A stretch of 64,000 bases of DNA from Cannabis sativa (GCF_029168945.1 NC_083610.1:72593580-72657579), one strand, 5' to 3'. Counted from the first letter of the stretch, positions 43,697 to 56,144 are shown. A program made the numbers and translations. The notes: generated from the letters alone by a model not told the origin.

Positions 43697-44731
43697 CTGA
43701 AGTGTTTATAAAATAGTCGATTCAATTTAATATGCACGATTCAATTCAATCCGTAAAGTACAGATATTCGCATTTGTGCGGATATCCGCACAAGTACGGA
43801 TAAATGTTGATTGACATGTAAAAGTAACCGGTCTAATTCAATACACACATATTTATAAAAGAAATTAAAAATTATATATACAAATAACATTTTAATGTAA
43901 AGAAAATAGTATTTTAAAAGTCTAATACATATAATATAATTTATTTCAAAACGTAATAAATCAAATGTATATTCTATTCTTAAATGTATATATTTTTCTA
44001 TATATAATTTAAAACAAAATTAAACATTTCTGTATACATATAATTTTTTTTCTTCCTTTAAATTTGTTCTTTGTTATTTTATTTATGTAGTTTTTTTTTG
44101 AAAGTAATGAATAAATTCATTAAAAATATAAAAACGTCATACGGGCTAGTTATGATATGTTCATCAAATAAATACTATACATGTCATGATTATCAAAATA
44201 GTACTACACATCCAACAAAAAACATAGATTTTCATATATAGCCAAATAAGTTGTTAATCCATCCGAGAAACATGCGTAATTAATCTATGAGCAACACAGA
44301 TTAGGGACACCCCTGAAAATTTGAATGACAAACTTGTAAAAACTTCTAACAATAATCTTAAAATTATTAGAGCACGGAAAACTGATAGAAAAAGAAATCA
44401 CGATTGTAAGATCTTGGTAACATATTGCAATCCAATTTTATTTTATTTATTTTAATTTATTTTTAGAGACATAAAATAACTATAATTTATTTTATTTTAT
44501 TGCTAGTTATGTCAAAAAAATATTTTTTCATAAATATTAAATAATTTAATATCAAAAAGTAACTAATCTAAAATAACCGATCCAATCCGTACTTTTGTGG
44601 ATTATATTGAATTGGATTTGAGCTATTGTACGGATTGAATTAGATTCAGAAAATAAAATCCACACACTTAATGCGAATCAGATGCACTATGAACAAAATA
44701 GTGCGAATTGAATTAGATGAACACCCCATAA
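43697..44731. mobile_element. Diverged second copy of the TAGGGGTGTTCA hAT MITE
   Basis: The same subterminal motifs as 38954-39700 (GTGCGGATATCCGCAC near 43776, CCGATCCAATCC near 44577, GTGCGAATTGAATTAGATGA at the right end, closing GAACACCCCA). Its ends have decayed and no target duplication remains. A LINE 3' tail seems to be inserted at about 44092-44390 (T-run, then minus-strand RNase H-like VAHRLITHVSRMD). Confidence 0.6.
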
Positions 44732-45005
44732 ACATGGATGATGAATCAATATACATTGTGAGTTTCAATGTTTGTAATTATTATTAACTCTTTCCTCATG
44801 CAATGTAAGGAGAGATTAAATAGAGGTTTAAATTATTATTAACTCTTTTTCTCATGTTTGCAAGTTTTAATATACATTAAATTTGTATATATATATATAC
44901 GTATGAATATAATGATATTATTTAATTTTTTTTAAGGGAAAGAAGCCCAAACCAGCAAGACAAGGACCCTCACAGAGAGGAAGGAAAATCCTGAACAGCT
45001 AAAGG

Positions 45006-48000
45006 TAGGGGTGAGCATTTAGCCCGATGGGCCGACCAAACCGGCCAACCCAACCCGAAAATGGGCCGAGCATGCTCTCTTTTAGTGGGTTGAATATGTG
45101 TTGGGTTGAAAAGCTTACAACCCATTACTATTGGGTTGATAACAGGTTGGCATTTTTCTAAACCGTTGAACCCAACCCGGGCCGGCCCAGCCCAATGTGA
45201 TGTATAAAAAAAAATTAATAATTATTTTTTTTTTAAGTTTTTAACAATCAGACAAAGTCAAAAACCATTTACCCTAATAGTCTAATACTATACCATTTAC
45301 CTCTTCTTCTCCTTTGTCCTAACCCTAGCAGCCGCACCTATGTTGAAACCCTAACAGACACAGCAGCAAGCAAATCGCCACCCAGCCCAGTCGTCCCAGC
45401 CTCCCACTCCCAGGTCTCAGCCCCAACGTCCCAAACGTGTCGTGCGTGCGTGTAAGTTTCTACATTCGGCCCTTGCTGTTCATGTAAGTTTTTACATTTT
45501 TTTTTTCTTTTTTCTTTTATGGAACTACCAATGGCTGCCAATAATATGATTGGAGTTTTGGTAAGCTCTTTGCTTTTTTTTCTTAATGGAAGTAAAAACT
45601 TAGAGGAAATAATATGATCAATATCTGACTTTTTTTTTTTTGCTTTTCTTCTTTTTATTTTGGCTTGGTGGAAAAATCTCAGTTCATCTTCACTCTTCAG
45701 ATTGTTACTCAGTTCTTCGTCACCACCGCTGGATCCCGGAGGCGTGTTAAAGCTCACTGCTCACTGAGCTCAGTTGAAGCCGAAGGTCTACAACATATTC
45801 TCAACATCTCATTTTTTTTTCTGGTACAATATGATTTGTTGTTTGTGTTGTTTGTTTGTAATAAAAAAAATATTTACTAAAAGAAAGCTTTTGTTAAAAC
45901 TAGATATGTTGCTTTAAATAATGAGGATAGCTACTGTGGAATATTAGATTTTAAACTCTGTTAAGTGTTAAACATAATTGGATTTTTTATAGGATGCATT
46001 GAAATTAAATGGGATTTTAGGAGGCTGCAAAACCGAAAAGACACTGTTAATTTCTCACATATTCTATCTAACTTGTTAATTTAAATTGTGGGCTAGAGAC
46101 ACTGTTGAAATTGTGGTAAAAAGATAAATCATTAGAAGATATACAAGCTACCATTATATGCATTCTTTTTAGAAATAAACTGTAGTTATATTAATACTAA
46201 TTTCAAAATCAATGGTGTATTTTAGTAAATATGAAAGTCTAATTTCAATTGTTGGGTATGATAATTTTAAGTCACTAAATTATATTGGCAAATAAATATA
46301 TTAATTTAGTGTGGCAAATAAATATATCAAATTAGTTTGAATTTTTTTTGTTCGTTAGTTTTTCCAAATCAAATTTTGCATAAATTAAGTATTTATTTTC
46401 CATGTTTATCTTAGAAATAATTTTATTTTTTATGTATGAAATGAAGTATAATTTTTTTTGCTAGTGATTTTGTGTTATTTTTTTAATATGTTGCTTAATT
46501 GTATATATAATTTTTTTTGGCAGCCATGATGGATAAGTTTATTGTACCAACTTCTTCTCAATTAGGTGAATTGCATGATCCAAACACTACCTTGAATACT
46601 ACCCAAAGTCCTACTCTAAACACCACCTCAAATCCTACCCCCCCAACTAGTATTACCACTCCAATCACTACCCCAAACACCACCCAAAATCCTACCCCAA
46701 ATACTACCACTCCTATTGAACTTAAGTCACCTAAAAAGGAAGACAATGATGAACAACTCTCAAATAAGAAAAAGCCTTCTAGAACTTCTACCGTTTGGGA
46801 TCACTTCACTAAAGTCCCAAATGGAAATCCAAAAGACCCTAGATGCACTTGTAACTATTGTGGAAAAAATTATGCTTGTGATAATAGGAGAGTTGGTACA
46901 ACTAGTTTGTGGACTCATTTGAATAACCAATGTAAGAAGTATCCACATAGGGTCTCGGATAAGAAACAAAAAATACTTAGCTTTCAAAGTGGTGGTGATG
47001 GTAGTAGTGGGTCAAATTTGTTGGCGGTCACTTTCAACAAGGAGAGATGTCGGAAAGCTTTAGCTAAGTTTGTGGTGAAGGATGAGCAAGCCTTTAGTGT
47101 TGTAGATGGTGAAGGCTTTAAGGAACTTATTCAAGAGTTGCAACCTAAGTTTCAACTCCCTAGTAGATTTACGGTTACTAGGGACATACACAAAATGTTT
47201 TGTGAGGAAAGAATGAAACTAAAGATGGAGCTAACTAAGGATGGACAAAGAGTATCTTTAACCACAGATTGTTGGACATCCTCTACTCAAATGTCTTACA
47301 TGTGTCTCACTGCACACTATATTGACAGTGATTGGAGTTTGCAAAAAAGAATCATAAATTTTTGTCAAATTCCTAATCATAAGGGTGAGACAATTGGTAA
47401 GGTGATGGAAGCTTGTTTGCTCGGTTGGGGAATAGAAAGGGTTTTTTCTGTGACTGTTGATAACGCATCAGCGAATGATGTGGCTATTGCCTTTTTGAAG
47501 AGGAGGGTAAATGCATGGAATGGATCTCTTCTTGAAGGCGAGTTCATGCATTTCAGGTGTGGTGCTCACGTAATAAATTTAATTGTGAATGAAGGCTTGA
47601 AAGACATGCATGACTCCATTGCTGCCATTCGTAACTGTGTAAGATATATTCGGTCATCTCCGGCAAGGTTGCAAAAGTTCAAAGTGACTGCGGAAACAGT
47701 AAGAATTGATTACAAGGTTAGTTGCTGATTTTTTTTATTATGAGTAATTTTAGTATTATTTTTATTTGCTGATTTATTTTCTTTTTATACAAGGGGTGGT
47801 TAATTTTAGATGTTCCTACAAGATGGAACTCGACTTACATGATGTTAGAGGTTGCCTTAAAGTTTGAAAAAGCTTTTGCAAGGTATGAAGATGATGATGA
47901 GAAGTTTGTGAGTTACTTCATGGAACAAGAAAATGGAAAAAAGAGGGTTGGACCACCTACTTCTAGTGATTGGGAGTGTGCTACGGTATTTGTCAAATTT

Positions 48001-49466
48001 CTTAAAACTTTCTATGAAGTTACTTTAAAGTTTAGTGGTTCATTACATGTAACTTCTAACAACTTTTATCATGAGATATGTGAGATACACACTCAATTGG
48101 GAGATTTGTGTGGTAGTAGTGACCCTTTGCTATCTACCATGGCTGCCAATATGAGAAGGAAGTATGACAAATATTGGGGCAATGCTGAAAATATCAATCC
48201 TTTTTTATTTTTGGCTATTGTGGTTGATCCAAGGTACATGTTAAAGTATTTGAAATATTTGTTTGAGACCATTTACGAAGCTGAAATTGTTGCTAAGATC
48301 GTTGTTAAGGTGGAACAAGTCCTTCAACGTTTGTTCACTTCCTATAATGCGATGAATGGGAATAAAGATGATAAGGTTAGTTGCTGTTTTTTTATTTACT
48401 TTGAGTGATTTTTATTTAATTTTGTTTGCTGATGGAATTTCTTGTTTGCTATATGTGTAGGTTTCCAAAAGTGATTCACTAGTACCAACTTGTGATCTCA
48501 AAGAATCCAATAGGAGTAGACTATTGGCAAATTACTTACAGCAACGACAGATGGTTGTGGATGACCAAATGAACGATGTGGAGCGATATTTGCTTGATGA
48601 TCCTGTCAACCCATTGACCCCCTCATTTGACATTCTACTTTGGTGGAAGGATAACTCTAGTAGGTATAAAATTATGTCATTAATTGCTAAAGATATACTT
48701 GATATTCCTGTGTCAATTGTGGCCTCTGAATCTGCATTTAGTACTAGTGGACGCATTTTAGACTCTTTTAGGAGTTCTTTGAGCCCTAAAATGGTGGAGG
48801 CATTAGTTTGCACTCAAAATTGGATGAAAGGAAATCATGAGGGGATTCAAATGAGGGAGTATTTGGATGAAATTCAAGCTTATGATTTTCTTGAACAAGG
48901 TAATTTTCTTGACAAAAATTGAATATGGTCTTTGTTTTATTATGTTTGTATATTTATAATAATTTGATTGATTTTATTTTTTATTATTGTAGAAAATAAA
49001 GTTGACCTCAAGGCTACATCACCAAAACCAAAGATTATTATTGACATTGTTGATTGAGGCCTACATGAGAACTTATTTTATTTTGTTCAAGTTTGCTATG
49101 GATCATTTTAGCGTTTTAAGACTTTGGATGATTGTAATTTTAATGTTTTAAGACTTTGGATGATTGTAATTTTAATGTTTTAAGACTTTGGATGTTTTAA
49201 GACTTTGGATGATTGTAATTTCTTTAACTTTGGATGCTTATGTTTATGTTTGAACTTTTATGAAAATCTGATTTTTTTTTTATATGACATAAGGGTTGTA
49301 ACCCATCCCAACCCAACCCAACCCAACCTAACCCATAAAAGGAAAAAATGGGTTGGGTTAGAAAAAATTCAGGATGTTATTGGGTTGAAATTTTCTGGGC
49401 CGATGCTATTGGGTTGGGTCATTAAAATAGCCTCAACCCGGCCAACCCAACCCATGCTCAGCCCTA
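45006..49466 (+). mobile_element. Complete hAT DNA transposon (4,461 bp)
   Basis: Terminal inverted repeats TAGGGGTGAGCAT and (reversed) TAGGGCTGAGCAT differ at one position. The exact 8-bp duplication GCTAAAGG flanks the element (44998-45005, 49467-49474), which is diagnostic for hAT. Subterminal regions are dense in CCCAACCC/GGGTTGGG motifs on both ends (45040-45200, 49290-49460), likely transposase binding sites. It holds one transposase gene with an uninterrupted coding sequence. The clean duplication, paired ends and open gene suggest a young, possibly mobile copy. Confidence 0.93.
46526..49057 (+). CDS. hAT transposase (BED zinc finger, DUF4413, dimerisation domain)
   Basis: Cut-and-paste transposase of the RICESLEEPER/Tam3-like hAT group. 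Four coding exons, 46526-47716, 47794-48375, 48461-48899 and 48993-49057, are joined by GT-AG introns in phase, giving 758 aa with no stop. The N-terminus is Thr/Asn/Pro-rich. The BED finger (CNYC ... THLNNQC, about residues 85-140) binds DNA. The RNase H-like core has the first Asp in TTDCWTSS and the second in VTVDNASAND. DUF4413 includes KYDKYWGNAENINPFLFLA and VDPRYMLKYL. The hAT dimerisation domain is IPVSIVASESAFSTSGRILD with VEALVCTQNWM. The start is the first ATG of MMDKF; an upstream in-frame TTG is not used. A pyrimidine-rich acceptor (TTTTTTTTGGCAG) ends two bases before the ATG, and a GTAAGT donor at 45484 predicts a leader intron of about 1.04 kb. Skipping intron 3 removal would give a slightly shorter C-terminus ending at 48922. 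Confidence 0.9.
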
Positions 49467-50754
49467 GCTAAAGGACTAGCGACACAGGGAAGCACCCCAG
49501 TCCAACAAGCAAATGCTTTCGACTCTAAAGCATAATTAGCGATACAATGAGCAAGAAGGTTCGCATCTCTACGCTCGAAACTAAGACTACAACCAATCAA
49601 AACAGATCGCAACTTATCAATATCCAACAGGATACTATCAACATCTCTACAACCCGTAGAATTAGAATTAATAAGTTGAATAGCAGCCAAACAATCAGAC
49701 ACAATAGAGACATTCTGCAACTTGAGCTCCGCCACCATTTGCAGCCCCGACATGATCACAGCAAACTCTGCTGCCAAAAGAGATAAAAGTTGTTGTCAGT
49801 ACTCCATCTTTGCCCAAAGAACCCTACCAAGATGGTCCCTAACAACTGCACCATCACTGCTTGACTTCAAGCTTGTACACACACCGACATCAACATTTAA
49901 TTTTAGCTTGTTGAATTCAGGTGGACGCCACCTTTGGGGCGCCTTTAGATCCTTTAACTTGTGGCCCTTGGATGACAAAGCAAGAAAATCACCAAGAAAA
50001 CTGAAACACCACTCGGTAGCCATATCTGCCTTCGGGAAGGATTCCCCATGAATCCATTTATTTCTGCAATTCCATAAATGCTAAGAAATTACAACAAACA
50101 AGCCAAATTCCTTTAGAGACACAAACGATCTCATGTATTGAAGGAACTCCAATGGGTCGTTTGAGCTTGCACTCCTTCAATTTGTTCCAAAATCTACTCA
50201 TTTTCTAGGTTTCTAATGTCACCGAACACTTCCAAATTACATGAACATTGTCTTCAATAGCACTCACACCACACCTGGTACAATTTGGATAAATTTGAAT
50301 CTTCCTGCAACAAAGAATATGGTTAGTTGGTAGCCACGAATGGCTAAGCTTCCATAAAATGTGTTTAATTTTTGGAGGGACTCTCAATCTCCATAGATGG
50401 TTCCAAAAGGATTTAGTTATCAACATATTCGAAGCCTCCACACTTTCTTTTAAATCCAGTGCCACTTTGTACCCACTTTTAACCGTGTATTTGCCATTGT
50501 TAGAATAGTGTCACAACACCTTATCCTCCGAAGCATCAAAGGATGAGGGGATGGACAAGATTAAGTTTGCATCTTCTTCATGAAAGATATTCCTGATGAA
50601 CTCAGAATCTCAATCACAATTCCATAGCTTCAGAGCAATAACATAAATGTCTCTCGGGATGGAAGGCTTATTGAAGATCTTGAAGTTTTTTGGTCTATTA
50701 ATCCAGGGGTCTTCAATAACTCTAACAAAATTATCAGAATTATCCTCTTAAACA

Positions 50755-51271
50755 AGAAAATAATAATAATAATAATAAAAAGAATAACAATAAATTAGAT
50801 GCAACTAAAAAAATAAAATATTAATGAAAAAATATACAAACTAAAAACAAACTTAAACAAAAGAATAAAACCAAAAATCAAAACAAAAATAAACCCTTAA
50901 TATGAGGGTAGAACAATATTTTTTTAGGAAGGAACATTTCGATCATCTCTTTTTCACTTTTTAACATAAATATTAAGTTCATGTTTCTTCTCCATCTTCA
51001 ATCTAGATTAAAACATAAAACAAAAAAAAAAAATAGAGAGAAAAATAAATGAAATCAGAATTACACAAAAAAAAAAAAATTAACACACTAAACATACATA
51101 AACAACCAAAAGTAACTACCCACTCACAACATAACACATGAAAAATAAGGACAAAAAAAACTACAAAAACGTGCACTAAATAAAAAATTGCCAAAACTGT
51201 TAAAACAATAAATACAATACACACATAAATAAAAACAAACAATAAAATAACTGTAAACAAATATAACCGGT
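50755..51271. other. A-rich spacer with AAT microsatellite
   Basis: (AAT)n at about 50758-50780, followed by A-rich DNA with AAAATAAAC-type motifs. No gene. ORFs on the minus strand here (51003-51260) are only T-runs. It includes the CCGGT target site at 51267-51271. Confidence 0.6.
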
Positions 51272-52849
51272 TGTTAAGTAGTCAAAAATGCATATTTATT
51301 AGTGTAAAAATACAAAATAAAATTAATTCTATATAATATTTTCATGATGAAATTAATGTAATATATTTCTATTTGAAAATATTATAGTGTTGAGTTAATT
51401 TTGTAAGAAAATAACATTTTATGACATAAATAAGAGAAAGAAATAAATAAAAAGAAATTAAGAAAATGCATTGTTTTTATTTTAAAAAAAATACAAATTA
51501 ATTAGATCTTAATATTTTCATTTGAATTATTGTGATATATTTTGTGTTGAAAATATTTTATTTGGATTTAATTTTGTTTGTGTTTGATTAAGAAAATGAC
51601 ATTTGTGAAAAGAAAGGAAAAGAAAAAGAAAAATAGTAAAAATGTGGTCCAAAGCAATGAAAAATGGCATTTTTGAAGTCCAAGAAGAGCACCCCAAGAA
51701 GGCAGCCCATTCAGCCCATTTTCCTTCCCAGCCGACATGCTTGCCACGTGGCGAGCTGGGATTCGCTCCGCAGGCCCACGACAAGCGCACCAGGGGGACT
51801 GTCCCCCTCTTCTTCCTCACACGCGCGTGGAGCGCACGGTCCCTCCCGGGCCTTTCGTTTGCTGCACTCGCCAGCCACGCGGCTGGCCTTCCTCTATGAC
51901 TGCCTCCCTTCAGCAGCCAGCCACTTTCCACGTGGCTTTCTCTCCTCTCGCCACGTGTCAAGTTGCACACCAAAGCCACCAATCCGAGCTTGACACGTTG
52001 CACTCCGGTTATAATTTTCTGTATTTATATTTACCCACATGCAATTTGTAATAAGTTTAATTGCGCATTAGTCCTTTTACCCTTCTATAAATAGAAGCTT
52101 AGGTTTTTAGAATTCAGTTACAGTTTCAGTTTCAGACAGAAAAATTCAGAGAAAACGCTCAGAGCGCTCAGTGTTAGTTTACCGCTTTCTTAGTTAATTT
52201 TCTTATGGGTTTCTAAGTTCCCTTATTATTAAGGAGGACGATGAAACCTAGTGTATTTAATTAAGTATTTATTTTTATTTTTATTCTCAGTACAATATAT
52301 GCTTATGATTTTCGCTTCTTAAAATAATTTCTTTCATCTTTAATATCAAGTATTTTTGATAGTTAGAAATTATTTATGCTTGGTTCCATATTTTATTAAA
52401 AATAATATTCTTTGATTTTTTGTATTTACATTAAATTGTTTCACATTTAATGCTTAGAAGTTATAATTTTAAAGCGAAGGAAAATCTATTTTTTATTAGA
52501 AAATAATTGGTTTGATTACTGATTAAATTATGAGAATCAATATAAACATAAATATTTTTATATACACTTAAGTGGATTCTGAACCCTTAATAATATCCCA
52601 AAATATTTCTGAAAATATATGTTACTGTCATTTTTATCATTTAAACACTTTATTTTATTTTGTTACCAAAAACCTCACCATTTTCGGAACTATGTTAGAG
52701 TTTTATTAGCTTAGATTAAATAAGTATTTTCTTTGATTTCACGCAATTCCCATGGGTTCGACCTCGTTCTTCACAATCTCCATACTACAATAAAGATTCG
52801 TGCGCTTGCGAGTTGATAAATGTAAAACGTACCATTTCGGTATACAACA
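51272..52849 (+). mobile_element. Solo LTR (1,578 bp), Ty3/gypsy, probably Athila-like
   Basis: Begins TGTTAAGTAGT, ends GGTATACAACA, and has an exact 5-bp duplication CCGGT on both sides (51267-51271, 52850-52854). The last 120 bases carry the layout seen near the ends of the Athila LTRs in this window (GGTTCGACCTCGTTC, then GTGCGCTTGCGAG). A TATA box (CTATAAATAG) lies near 52085. The GC-rich part with G-box CCACGTGG-like motifs (51640-52010) gives overlapping ORFs on both strands that are not genes. No internal region remains, so this is a product of LTR-LTR recombination. Confidence 0.85.
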
Positions 52850-53040
52850 CCGGTTCAAAAATAAAACAAACTTAGAACATTAGAAAAAAAATGATAAACA
52901 CAATAAAAAAAAAATGATACATACTCAAATCAAAATAGAGAAAAAAACTAAAATGACCGGTTCCATTAAAGCAACATGAGCCAATATAATAAAATAGAAC
53001 CAATTCCATTAATAAACAACAACAACAAAAAGAAATCAAT

Positions 53041-53300
53041 TCGGGGATTTCAGGTAGTTGGATGGGAGCTGTGGGACCTGAGATTGCCAAGGTTATCGGG
53101 GTGAAAGAAGCGTTGAGTTGGATCAAATGCAAAGGGTGGATTGGGGTGGAAATTGAGACGGATAAGCTAGTGGTGGTGCAGGCGGTTCTTGGCTCAGTTT
53201 CAATGCCATCTCAATTTGGTTTCTTGGTTCAAGATTGTCGGTCTTTAATTTCGTCTCTTAATTGTGTGTTTATATTTTGTTAAACGGTCTGCTAAAACTT
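53041..53300 (+). pseudogene. LINE RNase H fragment
   Basis: A short piece of a LINE RNase H domain in the plus direction: VIGVKEALSWIKCKGWIGVEI, TDKLVVVQAVLG and FLVQDCRSLISSLN. It stops at 53281. No zf-RVT or poly(A) is attached. It is similar to the RNase H at 39709-40190 (VKEALSWLKGKGW) but not part of it. Confidence 0.7.
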
Positions 53301-53728
53301 AATAAAAAATAAATAATACAAAAAATAGAACAACAATTAAATGTATGAACTAAATAACCAAAAAATTAAAAAAAAAAATGGACTACAACTTACTACAATG
53401 AACTTAAACAAAGCAGGGATGAAATGATGATCAATACTTCAAAACCGCAACAATCTCAAACACTTTCAACCGATTACAAGAAAAAAGAAGAGAAAATAAA
53501 TAATGCACAAGAAAAAACCACGAAAAATACAGAACAAAAAAAATTTAAAGAAAAAAAGTTTAAAAAATAATCGAACCACTTTAATGGAGCAACGATAAAG
53601 AAGAAGATGAAGATAAAACAAAATGAAAAGAAAAGAAAATGAAAAGGAAAAAAGTCTTCCAGCCCTAAACATGCACTAAAGATGAAAATGATGATGAATA
53701 GGAAAAGAAACAAGAAGAAGAGATTGAT
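53301..53728. other. A-rich spacer
   Basis: Purine-rich, simple-sequence DNA (AAAGAAAAGAAAATGAAAAGG near 53620). No gene; minus-strand ORFs are Phe/Leu-rich translations of the A-runs. Confidence 0.6.
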
Positions 53729-53736
53729 GATGGCAG

Positions 53737-54145
53737 CAGTGACGAAGCCAGAAATTTAGTTGAGTGATGGCTTAAATAAATATTAAGTCAAAACTAATAA
53801 AAATAACTGATAAATGTATCTTTCAAATTTTCATCTTGAACAAAATAAAATAATACTATTGACAAAAATAAAATAAAATATTGTCAATAGTATTATTTTA
53901 TTTTTTAATAAAGTTATTATTTTTTTTATTATTTGTATTGGACTACTTTTAAAATGGGCCTGATTAGAATAAGAGTAGGCTCATGAATCATGAGTAAGAT
54001 ATTGAGTGAGGGCTTTTGTGAATTGGGCTTTAATAAATTGAGCAAAGTGAATTAATATATGTATATATCTACATATAAAAAATTTGAGGTATATATTTGA
54101 GTGAGGGCTTTAGCCTACATATGAGCTAAAGTCCCTCCGTCCCTG
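53737..54145. mobile_element. hAT-type MITE (CAG..GACG ends)
   Basis: A 409-bp element with ends CAGTGACGAAGCC and (reversed) CAGGGACGGAGGG. It is flanked by 8-bp sequences GATGGCAG (53729-53736) and GATGACAG (54146-54153), matching at 7 of 8 positions. An internal repeat GAGTGAGGGCTTT occurs at 54003 and 54101. CAGGG-type ends with 8-bp duplications fit the hAT superfamily. Confidence 0.7.
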
Positions 54146-54630
54146 GATGACAGTGATGATGAAGCTACGGTCATATCAATAGCTTCATGCAAAAAGGGAA
54201 GCTATAGTACATTTTCACACTAATATTTTAATATATTTTAAAATAATAAAGAAAACAAAAAGATAAAATATAGAAAATAGATTTTATTTACAAAAGTATG
54301 ACATTTAAAAAAGAGATTATTTCACAAATACACAAAAATAACAAAAAAAAAATTACAAAAATACGATTTTATAGAATTTTAAATATTTTTACGATTTTTT
54401 TTATTTTATTTACAGAAAATACGGTCTTTATATGTTGTACTCTTGTTAATTTGTTGTTCATTTTTTTGTAATCTGTATCTTATTTTTTGTTGTTATTTAG
54501 ATATTATTTTCATGTTACTTTTATGTAATTTTTTTTTTGTTGTTTTTGTATTGTTTCTATGAAAAATCGTAAAAATGTAAAATAAAAATCAAAATGTAAA
54601 AATTTAATTTTATACGAAAAAAAAAGAGAA

Positions 54631-56127
54631 ATGATAGTAAATGGCCCCAAATCATAGGATTATGTTAGTTTATGTTCTCATTTTAAAAAAAAAATATAGC
54701 AAATGACCCTAAATCATAAGATTATGTTAGTAAATGTCTTTATTTCAAAATCATTAATTTTTTTTATTTATTTTTTAGAATTAGAAGCAAATTATTTAAA
54801 TATTATGGTATATCTATATTAGTTTTGTTAAAATCTTTTTTTTTTTATTTTAAAGTTATGTCAATTTTTTTAATTTTTTATGAGTTGTTTTGGGTTGTTG
54901 GTATATAGATTTTGTTGTACGGTATATTTCTATTTTGTTGTATGGTATATTATTATTCTTAGATGATATTTATTTTTTTATTATGATATGTATAATAGTG
55001 TTATATAATTTTATTAGCATAATAAAAATATTTTTATGCATGCATATAATTTTATTGCCATACTACATATATTTAATTATTATTTTTATTTTTTTTGATT
55101 GTATGATTATTTATTTTAAATAATATTTAATTAGTTTTTATTTTATTATATACAATGGTCATGGTATATATATTTTAATTGTGGTATATAATTTGATTAG
55201 TATAGTATACATACATATATATATATATATTAGTATTCTATATTTTTTATTATTATTATTTTTTGTATATATATTTTGGTATATGATATATGTATTTTGT
55301 TATACAGTATATAATTTTTTTAAATAATATTTAAGTTTAATTTTCTATTGTACTTTTGTTGACATGATATATAATTTTATTAGCATCCTATATATTTTTA
55401 TTTTTATTTGTTGTTATTATTATATATATTTCTATTGTAAGGTATATATTTTATGTTATATGGTATATAAGTTTTATTGTATAGTATATCATTTTATTTT
55501 AGATAATTCATGTTTAGTTTTTATTTTAGTATACATATAGGTGATATATAATTTTGTTAATATGATATATATAATTTTTTTAATAATATTATATTATTTT
55601 GTTTTATTTTTTATTGTAGATATATACGTTTTATTGTATAGTATGCGATTTTTGTTGTCTATAATATATTATTTATTTAATATGGTATTTAGTTTTATTT
55701 TATTATATATAAATTAATTTTTCGGTGTGTATTCATATTTTAATGGTGGTGTATATAATTTTGTTAACATGATATATATATATATTTTAAGTATTAATTT
55801 AGCATTGTTATAATTTCTTTGTGGTATATAATTTTATTACTACGGTATAGTAATTTTCTGTCCTACGATATATCTAATACTGCTGTATATATTTAAATGA
55901 TCTAATATATTTATTTATTTTGTTACAATATAATAATATGCAATACTAAAAAAATTATGTAACTTAATTTTATTATTATATATATTTTTTAAAAAAAATA
56001 TGTGATAAATGTATTTTTATAATTTTTATTAGCTAATTTATTAGATTTGGCCATTTTCTTAATTTTTTTAAAAAGTGGACATTTACTAACTTAGTTACTA
56101 AATTTAGGGCCATTTTGCATCTCAACC
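54631..56127. mobile_element. AT-rich element with about 50-bp inverted ends
   Basis: The left end has AAATGGCCCCAAATCATAGG and the right end (reversed) AAATGGCCCTAAATTTAGTA, with similarity continuing through TTAGT..ATGT. The left end is present twice in tandem (54637 and 54706). The interior (54890-55980) is extremely AT-rich with recurring GGTATATA/ATTTTATT motifs and no real gene. Probably a non-autonomous MULE-like element; no target duplication was confirmed. Confidence 0.5.
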
Positions 56128-56144
56128 CCAAAAAAAATGGTACC

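Larger units (their letters stand above)
44928..50750 (-). mobile_element. L1-like LINE 3' part (minus) carrying an hAT insertion
   Basis: A T-run at 44928-44935 marks the poly(A) end. Right to left: a degraded ORF2 end (50750-50470), a zf-RVT region (50465-50205: LWRLRVPPKIKHILWKLSH, then CTRCGVSAIEDNVHVIWKC), and an RNase H region at 50023-49475 (NKLKLNVDVGV, MAAEFAVIMSGLQMV, VSIVSDCLAAIQLI, RDANLLAHCIANYA). The end is split by the hAT element at 45006-49466. Frames are broken by stops. No 5' end or duplication was found. Confidence 0.78.

Noticed and set aside
45338..45880. ORFs of 71-139 aa near the left end of the hAT element
   Set aside because: They lie in the predicted leader and leader intron of the transposase gene; no domain, and they cross the GTAAGT donor.
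51527..52051. Overlapping ORFs of 85-158 aa on both strands
   Set aside because: They lie in the GC-rich middle of the solo LTR at 51272-52849, overlap in several frames and show no domain.
53466..53713. Phe-rich minus-strand ORFs resembling membrane proteins
   Set aside because: Translation of A-rich simple sequence; no conserved features.
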